A stretch of DNA of 64,000 nt from Petrimonas sulfuriphila (GTDB taxonomy: Bacteria > Bacteroidota > Bacteroidia > Bacteroidales > Dysgonomonadaceae). The stretch is from the NCBI GenBank assembly GCA_038561985.1, contig CP073276.1:2914001-2978000 (forward strand). The letters are read 5' to 3'. The translations under genes were made by a program, and so were the position numbers. The first letter of the stretch is position 1. Each line of letters opens with the position of its first letter. This document shows, piece after piece, positions 35,265-45,426 of this stretch. The notes under the pieces were generated by a model. It saw only the letters and a list, made by a program, of their open reading frames with translations, ran no database searches and had not been told where the DNA came from.

Positions 35265-35795
35265 TCAATACTCTATTCCTTCGCGGCTAAAAACGCCTTT
35301 ATCGTAGGGATGTTTTATTTTCCGGATGAAACTCACGTAATCGGCCAGATCCATAACATTCGGAGTGGCTCCTCTTCCCGTTAGGATGAGTTCCGTATGA
35401 GGAGGCTTGTTTTTCATAAAATCAATTAAGGTATTTTCTTCCAGGTAATTATCCCTGACGGAGATAAGTATTTCGTCGAGAATAAGCATGTCTGTCTGAT
35501 CGTTTTTCAGCATCCGGTTAAGGGTGTCGATTGCTTCGGAAACCTCGCGCTTGATTGCGTTTTCGTCAATACTTTTATCCAGGTGCGGATGTCCTTTTGC
35601 AAAGGTGAATACCTGAGCGCCAAGCTTCTTCAGGCCATCAATTTCGGTATATCCGTATTTTTCAGGCTTTTTGTGAAAAGAGCAGTAAACCACCTTTAAT
35701 CCGCTTCCCAATGCACGTATGGCCAATCCTACCGATGCCGTTGTTTTTCCTTTTCCGTCACCGGTATAAATATGTATAAGTCCTAAGTTATTCAC
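35265..35795 (-). CDS. cobO: Cob(I)yrinic acid a,c-diamide adenosyltransferase CobO/BtuR
   Basis: The product of about 176 residues begins GLIHIYTGDGKGKTTASVGLAIRALG, the unusual P-loop of CobO/BtuR enzymes, and has TDMLILDEILISVRD and LILTGRGATP. I choose the GTG at 35795, which lies 11 bp after the btuF stop. Longer starts run back into btuF and add sequence unlike the family. The enzyme adds the adenosyl group to cobalt corrinoids. In the uptake operon it would convert imported cobalamin into the coenzyme form. Confidence 0.92.
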   Translation of the reverse strand: MNNLGLIHIYTGDGKGKTTASVGLAIRALGSGLKVVYCSFHKKPEKYGYTEIDGLKKLGAQVFTFAKGHPHLDKSIDENAIKREVSEAIDTLNRMLKNDQTDMLILDEILISVRDNYLEENTLIDFMKNKPPHTELILTGRGATPNVMDLADYVSFIRKIKHPYDKGVFSREGIEY

Positions 35796-35806
35796 AGTCT
35801 GAAGTT

Positions 35807-36622
35807 TTATTTGTTTATTATTTTTTCCAAGACTTCCATTGTTTGTACAAAAGTAATGGGAGTCGGTTGACAAGCAATGTCCGACTCAATAATGTGTATC
35901 TGTTTTTTTCTTGATGCTGTCAGTTGGGAGTACCTGCTCCAGGTGTCTTTTTCTTCTTTTCCTACGATACCCATGGTGACTATAAAAATATAGTCGGGAT
36001 TTTGGGCTATTACAAATTCACGGCTCACCGAACCCCGTTTCAAGGTTTTTGCTATATTTTCCGCTCCTAAAAAATTCATGTAATCATCCATAAAAGTATT
36101 GGGCAACACCGAGAATAGAGGATTAGCGCCTATTTGAAAAAACATCCGGGGCTTTTTTCCCCATTTTATTCCGGATGAGATGTTTTTTATTTTTTGCTCG
36201 CTTTCGAGCACTATCTGGCGGGCTCTTTCCTCTTTTCCTATAAGTTTACCTAGACGAATAAACTGGCCGCAGATTTCTTGAAACGATTTAGGTGACTGGA
36301 AAACCTCTACTTTTATTCCAAATTTTCTCAACGTTTCAATGTCTTGAAGATCAGTAAATCCCGAAACCAATACTAAATCGGCCTTCAAGGCAATGACTTT
36401 TTCGAGATTGGCCTTTACTGCAGAAGCCACAACCTCTTTTTTATCTTCTTTGGCCGCCATGCAGTAGCTGGTACAGCCTACAAGATTGTCTTGGGCATCC
36501 AGGTAATAAAGGCTCTGCGTGAGAGAGGGAGCAAGCGATACTATTCTTTTATACGGGGTTTGGGCAAAAGAAACAACAACGTAAAAAAGGAGGAGCATGC
36601 CTGAAAAAAATCTTTTTCTCAT
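35807..36622 (-). CDS. btuF: Cobalamin-binding periplasmic protein BtuF
   Basis: The product of about 271 residues begins MRKRFFSGMLLLFYVVVSFAQ, a clear signal peptide. It then has the two-lobed class III binding-protein pattern: YKRIVSLAPSLTQSLYYLDAQDNLVGCTSYC and KADLVLVSGFTDLQDIETLRKFG, with a long connecting helix. I start at 36622; the longer frame from 36655 overlaps the preceding gene and lacks a signal at its N-terminus. It delivers cobalamin to BtuCD. Confidence 0.9.
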   Translation of the reverse strand: MRKRFFSGMLLLFYVVVSFAQTPYKRIVSLAPSLTQSLYYLDAQDNLVGCTSYCMAAKEDKKEVVASAVKANLEKVIALKADLVLVSGFTDLQDIETLRKFGIKVEVFQSPKSFQEICGQFIRLGKLIGKEERARQIVLESEQKIKNISSGIKWGKKPRMFFQIGANPLFSVLPNTFMDDYMNFLGAENIAKTLKRGSVSREFVIAQNPDYIFIVTMGIVGKEEKDTWSRYSQLTASRKKQIHIIESDIACQPTPITFVQTMEVLEKIINK

Positions 36623-36633
36623 ATCTGTTATCT

Positions 36634-37281
36634 TTACTTGATCTCTAAAAACCAATGGTTATCGTCTTCGGTTATGTCTCCTTTCTCAAAAAGAACCGGT
36701 GCTGCAAAGAGAGGTCCGTCAAAGACAAATGTGTGGTATTCTCCGTTTTCCCCACAAGGATCGGTGGCGGGAAATGTATGTATGTCGGTTAAGAAATCGT
36801 TGTCGATCAATCTGCCCAGAAACGATTTAGGTAATTTTTCTTTTCTTACGGATACGACGATGGTTTTAAATCTTTCCGTAATAAATTGTTCCATAAGGCC
36901 GGAAGTGCTTTTGCCCCAAAGCGGGAAAACGGCAGAGACGCCTGCTTCGCCACAAACGCGCTCAATCCATGTACGATGCTCTTGCAGGTAGATATCCCCA
37001 AAAACGCCAGCATCTACACCTTCTGATTTTAAACGGGCAATGGCTTCTTTCATGTTTTTTTCGTAATCGCCTCTTGATGTGGTTTTTTGTAGTAAAGGAA
37101 TGTTGAGCCGGGCTGCCTGTTTGCGAATCATAGCGCTGCTTATTCCGTGAGAATGCGGTTGACTGTTTCCTTCGCCGGACATATTTAATAAACAAACTGC
37201 CTGGTTTTCAGGATTTTTCAAAAAATGATACAGCGCATGCATGCAATCTTTGCCGCTGCTCCAGGAAACAAATGCTTTCAT
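36634..37281 (-). CDS. Dph6-related ATP pyrophosphatase (DUF71 family)
   Basis: The product of about 215 residues begins KAFVSWSSGKDCMHAL, the PP-loop SGGKD-type ATP-binding motif, and has GVDAGVFGDIYLQEHRTWIERV and FPLWGKSTSGLMEQF, typical of the DUF71/Dph6 family. Eukaryotic and archaeal Dph6 amidates diphthine, which bacteria lack, so the bacterial substrate is unknown. It is first in the cobalamin uptake operon, 11 bp before btuF. This suggests a corrinoid-linked reaction such as amidation or precursor remodelling, though this is inference. The start at 37281 is chosen because it abuts the PP-loop strand. Confidence 0.8.
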   Translation of the reverse strand: MKAFVSWSSGKDCMHALYHFLKNPENQAVCLLNMSGEGNSQPHSHGISSAMIRKQAARLNIPLLQKTTSRGDYEKNMKEAIARLKSEGVDAGVFGDIYLQEHRTWIERVCGEAGVSAVFPLWGKSTSGLMEQFITERFKTIVVSVRKEKLPKSFLGRLIDNDFLTDIHTFPATDPCGENGEYHTFVFDGPLFAAPVLFEKGDITEDDNHWFLEIK

Positions 37282-37297
37282 TTTCTTTTTTAAAATA

Positions 37298-37305
37298 CAA
37301 AGGTA
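37298..37305 (-). promoter_or_regulatory. -7 box for the Dph6-like/btuF operon
   Basis: TACCTTTG on the minus strand matches TAnnTTTG and would start transcription about 10 bases before the first codon. No TTTG -33 element is evident and there is no riboswitch in this leader. Confidence 0.5.
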
Positions 37306-37378
37306 CAAAATATCAATTATTTTCTGCAGGTATCCTTGAAGGTTGTAGAATTGGTTGTGGTTTTAACCCGAGATGACA

Positions 37379-37404
37379 ATCGTAAAAGAATGTAATTTTA
37401 CGAT
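37379..37404. promoter_or_regulatory. 26-bp inverted repeat between divergent btu and groES operons
   Basis: ATCGTAAAA and TTTTACGAT form a perfect 9-bp inverted repeat around an 8-base spacer. It lies in the 294-bp divergent intergenic region, where it could be an operator or an RNA hairpin. Confidence 0.5.
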
Positions 37405-37490
37405 ATGAAATGTTTTCTAAAAAGACAGCGAATATGAAAATTTGTCAGTTTGAAAAGTTATTTTATCAAAAAATTGACATGTATTTTTTT

Positions 37491-37507
37491 TGGCACAGAA
37501 TTCGCAT
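37491..37507 (+). promoter_or_regulatory. Candidate sigma-54 promoter upstream of groES
   Basis: TGGCACAGAATTCGCAT fits the -24/-12 pattern TGGCAC-N5-TTGCA with one mismatch; the GG and GC doublets are 10 bases apart, the spacing required. It precedes groES by about 70 bp. A TTTG overlaps it, so a standard promoter is also possible. Confidence 0.4.
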
Positions 37508-37575
37508 AGAGTCTTGTGTCTGACGACAAAATATTAGAACTAACATCATATAATTTATTTAAATTTTGTATCAAT

Positions 37576-37848
37576 ATGAGTATTAAACCATTAGCAGACA
37601 GGGTGCTGGTAAAACCGGCAGCTGCAGAAGAAAAAACAGTAGGTGGAATCATCATTCCAGACACAGCAAAAGAAAAACCGTTGAAAGGTGAAGTTATTTC
37701 AACAGGAAATGGAACAAAAGACGAAGAGATGGTCGTGAAAGCCGGTGACAACGTCTTGTATGGCAAGTACGCCGGTACGGAGATTGAACTTGATGGTGAA
37801 AAGTATTTGATTATGCGTCAATCGGACATTCTGGCAATCCTTTCTTAA
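37576..37848 (+). CDS. groES: Co-chaperonin GroES
   Basis: The 90-residue protein begins [21 protein letters not shown] and has the mobile loop ([15 protein letters not shown]), the [10 protein letters not shown] strand, and [21 protein letters not shown]. It caps GroEL during protein folding. An upstream in-frame start at 37516 is rejected, since the ATG at 37576 gives the normal family length. groEL follows after 79 bp in the same direction. Confidence 0.97.
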   Translation: MSIKPLADRVLVKPAAAEEKTVGGIIIPDTAKEKPLKGEVISTGNGTKDEEMVVKAGDNVLYGKYAGTEIELDGEKYLIMRQSDILAILS

Positions 37849-37912
37849 AAGGTAGTAATGAGTAATGGACTCAAGACTGTAACGGTCTGAAGTCAAAAAT
37901 CTAAACATCTAA

Positions 37913-39562
<1,650 letters not shown>

Positions 39563-39613
39563 TTTAATTTTAATGCATGATATACTCTCACATTGAAAAA
39601 TAAAGAAAGGAAA

Positions 39614-39643
39614 GCGCGCGGCCACATGGTCGCGCGTTTTTGT
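39614..39643 (+). terminator. Intrinsic terminator after groEL
   Basis: The G+C-rich stem CGCGCGGCCA/TGGTCGCGCG is followed by TTTTTG. It lies 52 bp past the groEL stop. Confidence 0.85.
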
Positions 39644-39872
39644 TGGTTGCTTGTCGGAATTTTATTTTTAACATAAAATAGCCGCAACATGTGTTAAGTT
39701 CGATAATATTTGTTTGTTATTTTAAATCCTCAAGTGGTTTCTTTTTGATTGTTTTATGACTATCTTACTTACATATTTATTGAAAAGTTACCGATGCAAT
39801 CAATTGAAATTTAAAATATTGTATAACTAAAAAATGTAACAAAAACGTAATGTTTTTCACATTAAATTTTTG
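39644..39872. other. A+T-rich leader region before the TonB-dependent receptor
   Basis: No gene or RNA structure is recognised in this stretch, which lies between the groEL terminator and the candidate promoter of the receptor. It is strongly A+T-rich and has stops in all frames. Confidence 0.5.
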
Positions 39873-39880
39873 TAATTTTG
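39873..39880 (+). promoter_or_regulatory. -7 box before the Oar-like receptor
   Basis: TAATTTTG fits TAnnTTTG and lies 45 bp before the start codon. The -33 position has only a poor match (TTTTTC). Confidence 0.45.
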
Positions 39881-39925
39881 TACAGATTTTTTAATAAATA
39901 ATCCAAAAACATTAAAAATTGATTT

Positions 39926-42900
39926 ATGATTAAGAAGATGAAGTTTTTAACAGTGGTATTTTTCTTGCTGCTCGCCACTGTAGTGAACGCCCAGATGACC
40001 ACTTCAAGTATGAGCGGCCGTGTCACCGACAATGAGGGGGCTGTTATCGGGGCGACAGTGGTTGCCACACATACTCCTTCGGGAACCACGTATGGGACTG
40101 TCACTAACGTAGATGGACGTTTTAGTTTAAACGGTATGCGAGTGGGTGGACCGTATAAAGTGGAAGTTTCTTATGTGGGTATGAATACAATAGAATTGGA
40201 AGGAATTCAATTGCAGCTTGGAGAAACTTATCCGGTCAACGTTGAAATGTCTGAAAGTTCAGAAGTTCTTAATGAAATACTCGTTACAGCACAAAGAACT
40301 AAATTTACAACAGAGAAAACAGGTGCCACAACCAATATCAATACGGATCAAATTACGCTGATGCCTACTACCAGTAGAAACATTCAAGACATTGCCCGAC
40401 TTTCTCCGTATGCATCTTCAGGGATGGATTTTTCAGGTCGTGATGGACGTAACAGTAATTTTACCGTAGACGGCGCACGTTTGAACAACAACTTCGGTTT
40501 GTCTGACAGATTACCTGGTGGTGGAAACCCAATTTCACTGGATGCTATTGAGGAAATGCAGGTTGTAATCGCCCCCTTTGATGTTCGTCAATCTAACTTT
40601 ATTGGTGGCGGCGTAAACGCTATTACCAAATCAGGAACAAATACTTACAAAGGTAGCGCATATACCTATTTTTACAATCAAAACATGCGTGGAAACTCAA
40701 TTGGTGATTTTACGCCGGAAGGTGATCGACCGAAAGAAGGAAAAACAATTTACGGAGCGACATTAGGTGGTCCGATAATCAAAGATAAACTGTTTTTCTT
40801 TGCCAACTTCGAAACAGAAAAAAGCCCTCAACAAATCACAAAATGGAGGGGTTCTTCAAATGGAGTTGCCAAAGGTGATGAATTTATCTCCCATGCACGC
40901 CAGTCTGATCTGGATGAATTTTCTCGTCTTTTAAAAGAACGTTATGGGTACGATACAGGATCATCAACCGATTTTCCAGGTGGCGTTTCCAACCTTAAAT
41001 TCCTGGGACGTATTGACTGGAACATCAACTCATCTCATAAACTGAGCTTACGTTATAATTATACCAAAAATGACGACTGGGTTCCGACCAACGGTAACTC
41101 AAGCGATACCGGCTACCGTTTAAATGGAACCGACAGGATTGGTGTTAATTCAATGGCTTTTATGAACTCTACCTATTCACAGGGAAGTATCGTTAAATCG
41201 TTTACTACTGAGTTAAATTCAAGGTTGTCAGACGCTATAAGTAACCAATTGCTGCTGACGTATACCGATATCAACGATCAGCGAGGCAGTAAATCTTCTC
41301 CGTTCCCGTTTTTTGATATAATGGATGGTGATGATGTGGTTGCTGCCGGTGGAGACCCAGCAAACAACAGGAACTTTAAACCATATATGAGTGCTGGTTA
41401 CGAGTTGTTTACCTGGAACAATGGTGTAAAGAATAATGTATTTAGTATTACAGACAACTTTACCTATTACCTGACATCGCACAAGTTGACTGCTGGGTTA
41501 AGCTACGAACATCAGTCCGCTTTAAATTCTTATATGCGTAACGCAACGGGATACTACCGTTTCAAAAGTTTCTCCGATTTCAAAAATAATGCTGCTCCCG
41601 ACGCATTTGCCCTTTCCTACGGGTACGACGGAGAATTGAACCCTGCCGGTAAAGTGACGTTAGGTCAGCTGGCCGCGTATATTCAAGATGAGTGGAACGC
41701 ACTTGATAATTTGAAGTTGACTTACGGAATCCGTATGGACAATACATTCTTCCTAAACGATATGTTGCGTAACAACGCTATTTATTCGCTTGATTTCGGT
41801 GGTAAGAAAGTGGATACCGGAAAATGGCCTGATGCTAAGTTCCAATTCTCTCCCCGTGTAGGTTTCACCTGGGATGTCCTTAAAGACAAAGCACTTGTCG
41901 TACGTGGTGGTACCGGGCTTTTTACGGGCCGTCTTCCTCTGGTGTTCTTCACCAACATGCCCCAAAATTCCGGTATGATTCAAGGTGCAAGCAATCAGAT
42001 TTATACGACTTATGACAAAAACACCGGTGCTGCAACGGGCCGTAATCCTTTACTGGATCAAATGTATGTGGACGGTAAGTTAATGACGGACGTAAACCAA
42101 ATGATTGAAAAATTGGGTTTAAAAAAGACTATTACCCAAGAAGAAGGCACACTGCAAAGTAACATGGCTGGAGTGGATAACAATTTTAAAATGCCTCAGG
42201 TCTGGAAAAGTTCTTTGGCTGTAGATTATCAAATACCGGTTTCATTTCCGTTATCGGTAACTGTTGAAGGAATGTTTACCAAATACATCAACGATATCCG
42301 CTTACTTAATTATAACATCAAAGATCAAACTCAAGCTAATGGGTATACTCAATTTGAAGGTCCGGACAAACGGTTTATTTACCCTTCAAACTATAACTAT
42401 TATAGAAACCATGCAAGCTACGATGCAGACCACAAAAAAAATGTGGGTGTGCTAGGTGTGCTGACTAACACAAGTGAAGGGTATGGGTATACTGGAAACA
42501 TTACTATCAATGCAGAACCTGTCAGAAATTTGAATTTAATGGCAGCTTATACCCATACAGCTTCTTACGAAGTAAGTGGTATGCCGGGCTCAAACGCTAC
42601 TTCTGCATGGCAGGGTTTACCTACCGTAAACGGGCCAAACTTTAACGGTGCACAATGGTCACAATACGTTTCTCCTCATCGTATTATTGCTTCTTTGAAC
42701 TACAGGATCAATTACCTGGGTGGATGGACTTCATCTGAATTTGGTGTTTTCTATCAGGCATATTCGCCATATCGCTACAGCTACACATACTCTAACGATA
42801 TGAACGGTGATGCTATCAATCAGGATTTGATTTATATTCCTGCAACAAAAGATGAAATTCAATGGAAAACAGCTGAGGATGCTGACCGTTTTTGGGATTT

Positions 42901-43309
42901 TGTAGAAAAAGATTCTTATTTAAGCAAAAATAAAGGAAAATATGCAGATGCTTATGGCGCTTATGCTCCTATGGTTCATCGTTTCGATCTGCATTTCGCT
43001 CAAAACTTCATTGTGAGAACAGGTAAAACGACAAATACGTTGCAAGTAAGTTTAGACATTATGAACTTTGCCAACTTGCTGAACAGCACTTGGGGAGTTA
43101 ATAAGCAAATGATACCTGCAGCAAATAGGGGACAAATTCTGAAATTTGAAGGTGTAAACAAAGATGGAGTAGCCGGTAATGCTGATGACAAAGTGCCTTA
43201 TTTCTCGTTCTTTAATGCTGAGAAAGTATCGGAAATTTATACAAGATACAACGATGTAAACTCTCAGACTTGGAGACTACAACTTGGATTAAGATATATT
43301 TTTAATTAA
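39926..43309 (+). CDS. Oar-like TonB-dependent receptor with carboxypeptidase-regulatory domain
   Basis: The 1127-residue outer-membrane protein has a signal peptide (KFLTVVFFLLLATVVNAQ), a carboxypeptidase-like beta-sandwich (MSGRVTDNEGAVIGATVVA to residue ~105), a plug with NFTVDGARLNNNFG and GGGVNAITKSGTN, and a large barrel ending in WRLQLGLRYIFN. This pattern belongs to Oar-type receptors, not to SusC, since no SusD partner follows. The substrate is unknown; such proteins import peptides or other large molecules or take part in adhesion. It stands alone with its own promoter candidate and terminator. Confidence 0.9.
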   Translation: MIKKMKFLTVVFFLLLATVVNAQMTTSSMSGRVTDNEGAVIGATVVATHTPSGTTYGTVTNVDGRFSLNGMRVGGPYKVEVSYVGMNTIELEGIQLQLGETYPVNVEMSESSEVLNEILVTAQRTKFTTEKTGATTNINTDQITLMPTTSRNIQDIARLSPYASSGMDFSGRDGRNSNFTVDGARLNNNFGLSDRLPGGGNPISLDAIEEMQVVIAPFDVRQSNFIGGGVNAITKSGTNTYKGSAYTYFYNQNMRGNSIGDFTPEGDRPKEGKTIYGATLGGPIIKDKLFFFANFETEKSPQQITKWRGSSNGVAKGDEFISHARQSDLDEFSRLLKERYGYDTGSSTDFPGGVSNLKFLGRIDWNINSSHKLSLRYNYTKNDDWVPTNGNSSDTGYRLNGTDRIGVNSMAFMNSTYSQGSIVKSFTTELNSRLSDAISNQLLLTYTDINDQRGSKSSPFPFFDIMDGDDVVAAGGDPANNRNFKPYMSAGYELFTWNNGVKNNVFSITDNFTYYLTSHKLTAGLSYEHQSALNSYMRNATGYYRFKSFSDFKNNAAPDAFALSYGYDGELNPAGKVTLGQLAAYIQDEWNALDNLKLTYGIRMDNTFFLNDMLRNNAIYSLDFGGKKVDTGKWPDAKFQFSPRVGFTWDVLKDKALVVRGGTGLFTGRLPLVFFTNMPQNSGMIQGASNQIYTTYDKNTGAATGRNPLLDQMYVDGKLMTDVNQMIEKLGLKKTITQEEGTLQSNMAGVDNNFKMPQVWKSSLAVDYQIPVSFPLSVTVEGMFTKYINDIRLLNYNIKDQTQANGYTQFEGPDKRFIYPSNYNYYRNHASYDADHKKNVGVLGVLTNTSEGYGYTGNITINAEPVRNLNLMAAYTHTASYEVSGMPGSNATSAWQGLPTVNGPNFNGAQWSQYVSPHRIIASLNYRINYLGGWTSSEFGVFYQAYSPYRYSYTYSNDMNGDAINQDLIYIPATKDEIQWKTAEDADRFWDFVEKDSYLSKNKGKYADAYGAYAPMVHRFDLHFAQNFIVRTGKTTNTLQVSLDIMNFANLLNSTWGVNKQMIPAANRGQILKFEGVNKDGVAGNADDKVPYFSFFNAEKVSEIYTRYNDVNSQTWRLQLGLRYIFN

Positions 43310-43331
43310 AAATAAAAAGACTTTTGCATAA

Positions 43332-43366
43332 AATGCCTCACTGACTGAAAGTGAGGCATTTTTTTG
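43332..43366 (+). terminator. Intrinsic terminator after the Oar-like receptor
   Basis: The perfect stem AATGCCTCAC/GTGAGGCATT around a TGACTGAAA loop is followed by seven or more T. Confidence 0.9.
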
Positions 43367-43439
43367 TTAATAACGTTGAACAAAGCTACTCGTAAATCGT
43401 TTAGAAAAGGTATTTATATCTAACTAAAACAAAAAAACT

Positions 43440-43775
43440 ATGGGAAAATTTGTTATTACCACCAGAAAAAGTGGTGAGTTTCAGTTCAATCTTAAGGCCG
43501 GAAACGGACAGGTGATCTTATCGAGTGAGGGTTACTCTACCAAAACCGCGTGCTTGAACGGCGTGGAATCTGTAAAGAAGAATTCGCAAGAGGATGCCCG
43601 TTTTGAAAAAAACGTGGCAAAAAACGGTAAATTTTATTTTAATCTGAAAGCTTCCAACGGACAGGTTATTGGCAACAGTGAAATGTACGAGACCGAAGCT
43701 TCGAGGGAAAACGGCATTAAATCGGTAAAAACCAACGCTCCCGATGCGCAGGTAGACGATCAGACGCTTTCCTGA
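43440..43775 (+). CDS. YegP-like DUF1508 tandem-repeat protein
   Basis: The 111-residue protein is two DUF1508 repeats: GKFVITTRKSGEFQFNLKAGNGQVILSSEGY and NGKFYFNLKASNGQVIGNSEMYETEASRENGIKSVKTNAP. The family (YegP) is small, soluble and widespread with no fixed function. The second repeat is a close copy of the first, as usual. The gene has its own terminator and is the last core gene before the integrative element. Confidence 0.92.
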   Translation: MGKFVITTRKSGEFQFNLKAGNGQVILSSEGYSTKTACLNGVESVKKNSQEDARFEKNVAKNGKFYFNLKASNGQVIGNSEMYETEASRENGIKSVKTNAPDAQVDDQTLS

Positions 43776-43794
43776 GGTTCTGCAACGTAAATAG

Positions 43795-43840
43795 AAACTC
43801 CCCTAAACTATCTTCTGAATAGAATAGGGGAGTTTTTATT
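43795..43840 (+). terminator. Intrinsic terminator after the YegP-like gene
   Basis: AAACTCCCCTA pairs with TAGGGGAGTTT across a loop of about 19 bases, followed by T-rich sequence. Confidence 0.85.
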
Positions 43841-43983
43841 GTTGTCCTACCAGGACATCAAGTTTTTTGCCTATTTTTTGCTATTTTGATAAAATGAGAA
43901 TATTGAAATAGACAGATAAACAGAACTATATATAACCTATATGATTAAGAACTGTAAGATTTGATAAGGTGAAATAAAGTTAA

Positions 43984-44047
43984 ATTCTTACCAAAATTCT
44001 TACTTTTCTCAATTATTCTTACCATTATTCTTACCAAGATTCTTACC
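43984..44047. repeat. Five ATTCTTAC repeats upstream of the integrase
   Basis: ATTCTTACC occurs at 43984, 44015, 44027 and 44039, and ATTCTTACT at 43996. Spacings are 12, 19, 12 and 12 bp. They look like arm-type integrase sites or iterons. The last copy overlaps a TACCTTTG -7-like box at 44044, which may be the int promoter and would link binding to autoregulation. Confidence 0.8.
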
Positions 44048-44079
44048 TTTGAGAAAGTGTTTAATCAATCAATTTCACA

Positions 44080-45426
44080 ATGGCAAAAATCAGATTTTAT
44101 TTAACCAACAAAAGGGCAAAAGGTGAAACGAAACTGTATTGTTTCATCAATTACGGATTGTATGTTGAGGAGAAAGGTAAAAAGAAATATTTACCGTTGA
44201 AATACACAACGCCGTTTCAGGTATTACCGGCACTATGGAACGCCGAGAATAATCGCGCGAAAGAAACTATTAAATGGGCGGATGCCGATAAATTCGAAAT
44301 CAGTCAATCGGCGGTCGATGAGTCGGCACGAGAGAACCGGAACAAGTTTAATGACTCACTCGCGGTTTTAGAACTGAACGTGAACCGGATCATTTCAAAA
44401 CTAACTGTAAACAACCGATTGCCACGCCACGAACAAGTAAAAAAAGAATTGGATAAAATTTATTATCCTGATAAGGTAATAGCCAATGTAACCGAAATAG
44501 ATTATCAATCCTTTGACCTGATCCAATTCATTGATCATTTAATCAGGAGTAAATCAGACCTGAAACTTACAACGATAAAAAGTTATTTGGTAGTAAGAAA
44601 GAACCTACAAGAGTATCAGAAAAAACACAAGGGATCAGTCACGCCACAAAACGCGAACATAGATTTTTATAATTCATTTATCAGCTACCTGACCGGAAAG
44701 GGATTATCTAAAAACACAATCGGAACGCGGATTAAGATCGTTAAATCTGTTTTAGCGTATGCCAATGAGAAGAAAGGCGTTGAGGTTAGTCAGGACTACA
44801 AATTGAAATCGTTTGCCAAACCGAGAGAGGAAACCGAGAGCGTTTATTTAACCACCGATGAGTTGAGCCGGATTTATGATCTTACATTGCCGAAATCGTT
44901 AGACAATGTACGCGATTTATTCCTGATAGGATGCGATACCGGATTGCGTTTTTCTGACCTTTCAAGATTGAAAAAGGATAATATCAATTCAGACAATACG
45001 ATCAGCATCACCACGCAGAAAACAGTCAAGAAAGTAGTTGTTCCGATCACGCCGAGAGTGAGAAACATATTTGAGAAATACGATTACAAGTTGCCGAGAG
45101 TGATCAGCAACCAAAAGTTTAACCAATTCCTGAAAGAGATCGCGAGGTATGCCGAGATTAAAGAACCGGTTACAATCACCAAGACTGTAAAAGGTATGTT
45201 AGTAACTCGCACCGTTAGTAAATGGGAGTTGGTAACCAGTCACACCGCAAGGCGATCATTTGCGACCAATGCGTTTTTAAATGATGTTCCGGCACTCGCG
45301 ATAATGCAGATCACCGGACACAGAACGGAGTCGGCGTTTATGAAATATATTCGGATGAGTCCGAAAGATAACGCGATCAAATTACAATCACACAAGTTTT
45401 TCACTCAAATGGCAGTAGTAAAATGA
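44080..45426 (+). CDS. int: Tyrosine recombinase / integrase
   Basis: The 448-residue protein has an N-terminal arm-binding region (KIRFYLTNKRAKGETKLYCFINYG), a SAM-like core-binding domain (IQFIDHLIRSKSDLKLTTIKSYL) and a catalytic domain with all key residues: R290 in GCDTGLRFSDL, HTARR near 388, H414 in ITGHRTESAF and the nucleophile Y423 in MKYIRM. It is the Bacteroidetes mobile-element type. Its stop overlaps the ATG of the next gene. It probably drives integration of the 6-kb element, with the repeats before it as arm sites. Confidence 0.95.
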   Translation: MAKIRFYLTNKRAKGETKLYCFINYGLYVEEKGKKKYLPLKYTTPFQVLPALWNAENNRAKETIKWADADKFEISQSAVDESARENRNKFNDSLAVLELNVNRIISKLTVNNRLPRHEQVKKELDKIYYPDKVIANVTEIDYQSFDLIQFIDHLIRSKSDLKLTTIKSYLVVRKNLQEYQKKHKGSVTPQNANIDFYNSFISYLTGKGLSKNTIGTRIKIVKSVLAYANEKKGVEVSQDYKLKSFAKPREETESVYLTTDELSRIYDLTLPKSLDNVRDLFLIGCDTGLRFSDLSRLKKDNINSDNTISITTQKTVKKVVVPITPRVRNIFEKYDYKLPRVISNQKFNQFLKEIARYAEIKEPVTITKTVKGMLVTRTVSKWELVTSHTARRSFATNAFLNDVPALAIMQITGHRTESAFMKYIRMSPKDNAIKLQSHKFFTQMAVVK

